From positions 1-7,845 of the forward strand of contig CAJKCQ010000086.1 of the NCBI GenBank assembly GCA_905198475.1: a stretch of DNA of 7,845 bases, in the 5' to 3' direction. Below, one piece after another: positions 4,833-7,845 of this stretch. This DNA comes from an uncultured Sutterella sp. (GTDB lineage Bacteria; Pseudomonadota; Gammaproteobacteria; Burkholderiales; Burkholderiaceae_F). The position numbers and the translations under genes are program-made. Below the pieces are notes generated by a model that was given only the letters and a program-made list of their open reading frames with translations, did no database searches and was not told the origin of the DNA. Each line of letters starts with the position of its first letter. Within the stretch, counting starts at the first letter, position 1.

Positions 4833-7679
4833 ATGACGGAACAGCAATCCCAAGAGCTCGCCAAGAGCTTCGACCCCAAGACCATCGAATCGCGCTGGTA
4901 TCCCATCTGGGAGGAGCGCGGCTACTTCAAGGCCGGCCTCGATCCGAAGAAGCCCGCCTTCTCCATCCAGCTGCCGCCCCCCAACATCACGGGCATCCTG
5001 CACATGGGTCATGCCTTCAACCAGACGGTGATGGACACGCTCACGCGCTACCACCGCATGGCGGGCTACAACACGATGTGGCTGCCGGGCACCGACCACG
5101 CCGGCATCGCTACGCAGATCGTGGTTGAGCGCCAGCTCGAGAAGCAGGGCCTGAAGCGCCGCGACATGAAGCGCGAGGACTTCATCGCCAAGATCTGGGA
5201 GTGGCAGAAGTTCTCCGGCAGCTCGATCCTGCAGCAGATGCGCCGCCTCGGCGACAGCGTCGACTGGGACCGCCTCTACTTCACGATGGACGACAAGCTC
5301 TCGAAGGTCGTGATCGAAACCTTCGTGCGCCTCTATGAAGAGGGCCTCATCTACCGCGGCAACCGCCTCGTCAACTGGGACCCGAAGCTGCAGAGCGCCG
5401 TCTCCGACCTTGAGGTCGAAAGCGAAGAGGCCGACGGCCATCTCTGGGAGATCCGCTATCCGGGCGTGGACGGCTCCGAAGGCGTCGTCGTCGCGACGAC
5501 CCGTCCCGAAACGCTCTTCGGCGACCAGGCGGTCGCCGTGCATCCCGAGGACGAGCGCTACAAGCACCTCGTGGGCAAGATGCTCAAGCTCCCGCTCACC
5601 GACCGCGTCATTCCGGTGATCGCCGACGAGTACGTCGACCGCGAGTTCGGCTCGGGCTGCGTGAAGATCACGCCGGCGCACGACTTCAACGACTTTGAGG
5701 TCGGCCGCCGCCACAACCTCCCGATGCTCAACGTCCTCACGAAGACGGCGCGCATGAACGAGAACGTGCCGGAGAAGTACCGCGGCATGGACCGCTACGA
5801 GTGCCGCAAGGCCGCCGTGGCGGACCTCGAAGCCGCCGGGCTCTTGGTCGGCATCAAGCCGATCAAGCACATGGTGCCGCGCGTCTCCCGCACGGGCGAA
5901 ATCGTCGAGCCGATGCTCTCCGAGCAGTGGTACATGGCGATGAGCAAGCCCGCGCCCGAAGGCTCCCTCTATCCGGGGAAGTCGATCGCCGAAGTGGGTC
6001 TCGAAGCCGTCGAATCCGGCGAAGTGAACATCTTCCCGGCTGAGTGGCGGGGCGTCTACCGTCAGTGGCTCGACAACATCCAGGACTGGTGCCTCTCGCG
6101 TCAGCTCTGGTGGGGTCATCAGATTCCGGCCTGGTACGACGAGGCGGGCAACGTCTTCGTCGCCCGCACGGAGGCCGAGGCGCAGAAGCAGGCCGATGAG
6201 AAGGCCGGCCACCCCGTCAAGCTCACGCGCGACGAGGACGTGCTCGACACCTGGTTCTCCTCGGGCCTCGTGCCCTTCTCGACGATCGGCTGGCCCGACG
6301 CCGAGGGCGAGGAGAAGACCGCCTACGACCTCTACCTCCCCTCGACGGTGCTCGTCACCGGCTACGACATCCTCTTCTTCTGGGTCGCCCGCATGGTGAT
6401 GCTCACGAAGCACTTCACCGGCCGCGTGCCCTTCAAGAACGTCTACATCCACGGCCTCGTGCGCGACGCCGAGGGCAAGAAGATGTCGAAGTCCGAGGGC
6501 AACACGCTCGACCCCCTCGACATCATCCAGGGCATCGACCTCGAGCATCTGATTGAAAAGAACACCCGCGGTCTGCGTCAGCCCGAAAAGGCGCCGATCG
6601 TCGAGAAGAAGCTCCGCAAGAACTACCCCGAGGGCATCGCCGCCCACGGCGCCGACGCGCTGCGCTTCACGATGGCCGCCTACGCCACGCTTGGCCGCAA
6701 CGTCAACTTCGACCTGAAGCGCGCCGAGGGCTACCGCAACTTCTGCACGAAGCTTTGGAACGCCACCCGCTTCGTGCTCATGAACGTCGAGGGCAAGGAC
6801 TGCGGCGTGGGCGAAACCGCCGGCGCACCGATGGAGTTCTCCTTCGTAGACGAATGGATCAAGAGCGAGCTCGCGCGCACGACGAAGGAGGTGATCGCCG
6901 CCTACGCCGACTACCGCCTCGACAACGCCGCGAACGCCATCTACTCCTTCGTCTGGAACCAGTACTGCGACTGGTACGTCGAGCTCGCCAAGGTGCAGCT
7001 CCGCGGCAGCGAAGCCGTGCAGCGCGCCACGCGTCACACGCTCGTGACGGTCCTCGAGACGGTGCTGCGTCTTGCGCACCCGATCATCCCGTTCATCACC
7101 GAAGAGCTCTGGCAGAAGGTCTCCGTCATCGCCGGCACCCGCCGCGAGGATGAAGAAACCTCGATCATGATTCAGGCCTATCCGACCTTCAATGAAGCGG
7201 ATCTGAAGCCCGAAGCCACGGCCCGCATGGCAACCGTGCAGCAGATGATCGACTCGATCCGCAACCTGCGCTCCGAGATGAAGCTGCCGCCTTCGCAGAA
7301 GCTCCCGCTTCTCATCTCCGGCAATGAAGTCGAGTGCCTCGCCGCCGCGCCCTACCTCCAGCAGCTCGCCCGCGTTGAGCCGGTCGAGCACGTGGAGAAC
7401 ATGGAGCAGCGCCAGAAGGGCACGGTCGCTCCCGTCGCGATCGTCGGTGACTTCAAGCTGATGCTCAAGGTCGAGATCGACGTCAAGGCTGAACTGGAGC
7501 GTCTCGAGAAGGAGGCCGCCCGCCTGACCGTTGAGATCAAAAAGTGCGAAGGGAAGCTTTCCAACGAGAAGTTCATTTCAAAAGCCCCTTCCGATATTGT
7601 GAACGCAGAAAAAGATAGATTAGCAAACTTCACGGAAAAACTAGCAAAACTTCGTCAACAAATTGAAGTGATTAAGTAA
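4833..7679 (+). CDS. valS: Valine--tRNA ligase (ValS)
   Basis: This class I synthetase activates valine with ATP and charges tRNA-Val in the cytosol. It is 948 residues (E. coli 951). The Rossmann core has PPPNITGILHMGH, with HMGH (57-60) as the HIGH motif, and KMSKS at 550-554. The CP1 editing domain, which clears Thr-tRNA, contains ATTRPETLFGD (221-231) and GSGCVKITPAHDFNDFEVG (273-291). WWGHQIPAW, DTWFSSGL and the FFWVARM region complete the core. The anticodon-binding helical domain begins near 670. A C-terminal tRNA-binding coiled-coil arm covers ~882-948. The frame is open upstream to a TTG at 4671, but family alignment places the start at ATG 4833; only GTGAAG, a weak ribosome site, precedes it. 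From about residue 909 (7557) base composition falls to about 36% GC and rare-type codons (TTA, CTA, AGA) appear, although the frame and family sequence remain intact. Confidence 0.98.
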   Translation: MTEQQSQELAKSFDPKTIESRWYPIWEERGYFKAGLDPKKPAFSIQLPPPNITGILHMGHAFNQTVMDTLTRYHRMAGYNTMWLPGTDHAGIATQIVVERQLEKQGLKRRDMKREDFIAKIWEWQKFSGSSILQQMRRLGDSVDWDRLYFTMDDKLSKVVIETFVRLYEEGLIYRGNRLVNWDPKLQSAVSDLEVESEEADGHLWEIRYPGVDGSEGVVVATTRPETLFGDQAVAVHPEDERYKHLVGKMLKLPLTDRVIPVIADEYVDREFGSGCVKITPAHDFNDFEVGRRHNLPMLNVLTKTARMNENVPEKYRGMDRYECRKAAVADLEAAGLLVGIKPIKHMVPRVSRTGEIVEPMLSEQWYMAMSKPAPEGSLYPGKSIAEVGLEAVESGEVNIFPAEWRGVYRQWLDNIQDWCLSRQLWWGHQIPAWYDEAGNVFVARTEAEAQKQADEKAGHPVKLTRDEDVLDTWFSSGLVPFSTIGWPDAEGEEKTAYDLYLPSTVLVTGYDILFFWVARMVMLTKHFTGRVPFKNVYIHGLVRDAEGKKMSKSEGNTLDPLDIIQGIDLEHLIEKNTRGLRQPEKAPIVEKKLRKNYPEGIAAHGADALRFTMAAYATLGRNVNFDLKRAEGYRNFCTKLWNATRFVLMNVEGKDCGVGETAGAPMEFSFVDEWIKSELARTTKEVIAAYADYRLDNAANAIYSFVWNQYCDWYVELAKVQLRGSEAVQRATRHTLVTVLETVLRLAHPIIPFITEELWQKVSVIAGTRREDEETSIMIQAYPTFNEADLKPEATARMATVQQMIDSIRNLRSEMKLPPSQKLPLLISGNEVECLAAAPYLQQLARVEPVEHVENMEQRQKGTVAPVAIVGDFKLMLKVEIDVKAELERLEKEAARLTVEIKKCEGKLSNEKFISKAPSDIVNAEKDRLANFTEKLAKLRQQIEVIK

Positions 7680-7693
7680 TACTCAGCAGCAAA

Positions 7694-7732
7694 AGATAAC
7701 GAGAAACGAAGTAACTACGTTTCTCGTTATCT
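7694..7732 (-). terminator. 15-bp inverted repeat just after valS; possible terminator
   Basis: AGATAACGAGAAACG (7694-7708) and CGTTTCTCGTTATCT (7718-7732) pair perfectly around a 9-nt loop, 14 bases after the valS stop. On the plus strand no T-run follows (ATCCAGTATTT). On the minus strand the hairpin is followed by TTTTGC, so it would better terminate a leftward gene lying beyond the window. It could also serve as the 3' end of valS mRNA, or be a recombinase binding site. Confidence 0.5.
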
Positions 7733-7810
7733 ATCCAGTATTTCCGATATCACAGGGTTCGAGTAAATAATAAACGCCTCATCCGACATTTCAGGGCGAA
7801 CGCATCAACC

Positions 7811-7845
7811 AGGCCTAGCTCAAATGTAAATATCTGAGCCGGCCT
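7811..7845. repeat. Imperfect inverted repeat at the window end
   Basis: AGGCC and GCTCA (7811-7815, 7818-7822) pair with TGAGC and GGCCT (7835-7839, 7841-7845), with a TA/C internal bulge and a 12-nt AT-rich loop. The outer arm ends exactly on the last base, so the structure may continue. No function is assigned. Confidence 0.3.

Larger units (their letters stand above)
7680..7845. other. AT-rich sequence after valS, no gene recognised
   Basis: These 166 nt continue the lower-GC composition that begins inside valS. They hold a perfect 15-bp inverted repeat and an imperfect hairpin at the very end (both listed separately). A minus-strand frame is open from the window end to a TGA at 7750-7752 (31 codons), but its residues match nothing I know and it overlaps the end hairpin, so I do not call it a gene. 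Confidence 0.5.

Noticed and set aside
4569..7391. 940-codon minus-strand open frame opposite valS
   Set aside because: It is a shadow of valS caused by high third-position GC; composition is low-complexity and no domain is recognisable.
7773..7792. Sequence resembling half of an enterobacterial REP element (AACGCCTCATCCGACA)
   Set aside because: Only one arm is present, there is no paired arm to form the REP stem, and the organism does not look enterobacterial.
7750..7845. Minus-strand partial frame of 31 codons entering from the right edge
   Set aside because: Too short to judge, no recognisable family, and it overlaps an inverted repeat; the other two minus frames close quickly, so chance is enough to explain it.
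1..7845. CRISPR arrays, insertion sequences, toxin-antitoxin or defence genes
   Set aside because: I looked for regularly spaced repeats, transposase or integrase motifs and small paired genes on both strands and saw none.

Overview
The window is about 7.8 kb of GC-rich bacterial chromosome. Every gene I recognise is core housekeeping, and the protein details (bifunctional SpoT with an N-terminal extension, GreB, a betaproteobacterial-type HolC, ValS) fit an order Burkholderiales bacterium. A gut-type family such as Sutterellaceae is possible, but I cannot fix the genus. Codon use is strongly GC-biased through almost the whole window, which is why large antisense open frames shadow spoT and valS.

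Layout. A perfect 18-bp inverted repeat opens the window (probable terminator of an unseen upstream gene). spoT (+) follows and ends in a strong hairpin/U-run terminator. Converging on it from the right is greB (-), and behind greB on the same strand is a complete tRNA-Ala(CGC) with encoded CCA, its own terminator and a plausible promoter. An AT-rich palindromic patch separates this tRNA from the divergent rightward block: holC (DNA polymerase III chi subunit), a 155-residue alanine/proline-rich protein of unknown function, and valS (valyl-tRNA synthetase). Two GC-rich hairpins and a T-run lie in the 253-nt gap before valS. The last 166 nt hold no convincing gene.

How the genes relate. SpoT (ppGpp level) and GreB (RNA polymerase secondary channel) both bear on transcription control. 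The tRNA and ValS belong to translation, and HolC to the replisome clamp-loader/SSB link. This is an information-processing neighbourhood with no accessory cargo.

No new biological system is evident. The most notable signal is a sharp compositional break inside valS. From about 7557 onward the last ~40 codons drop to about 36% GC (hand count) and use codons such as TTA, CTA, AGA, ATT and AAA, and the AT-rich character continues past the stop into a 15-bp inverted repeat. This looks like a recombination or island boundary at the 3' end of valS, although a contig-end artefact cannot be excluded. Smaller points are a palindrome between tRNA-Ala and holC, the lack of a Shine-Dalgarno for holC, the lack of an obvious promoter for greB, and the hairpin-rich valS leader.
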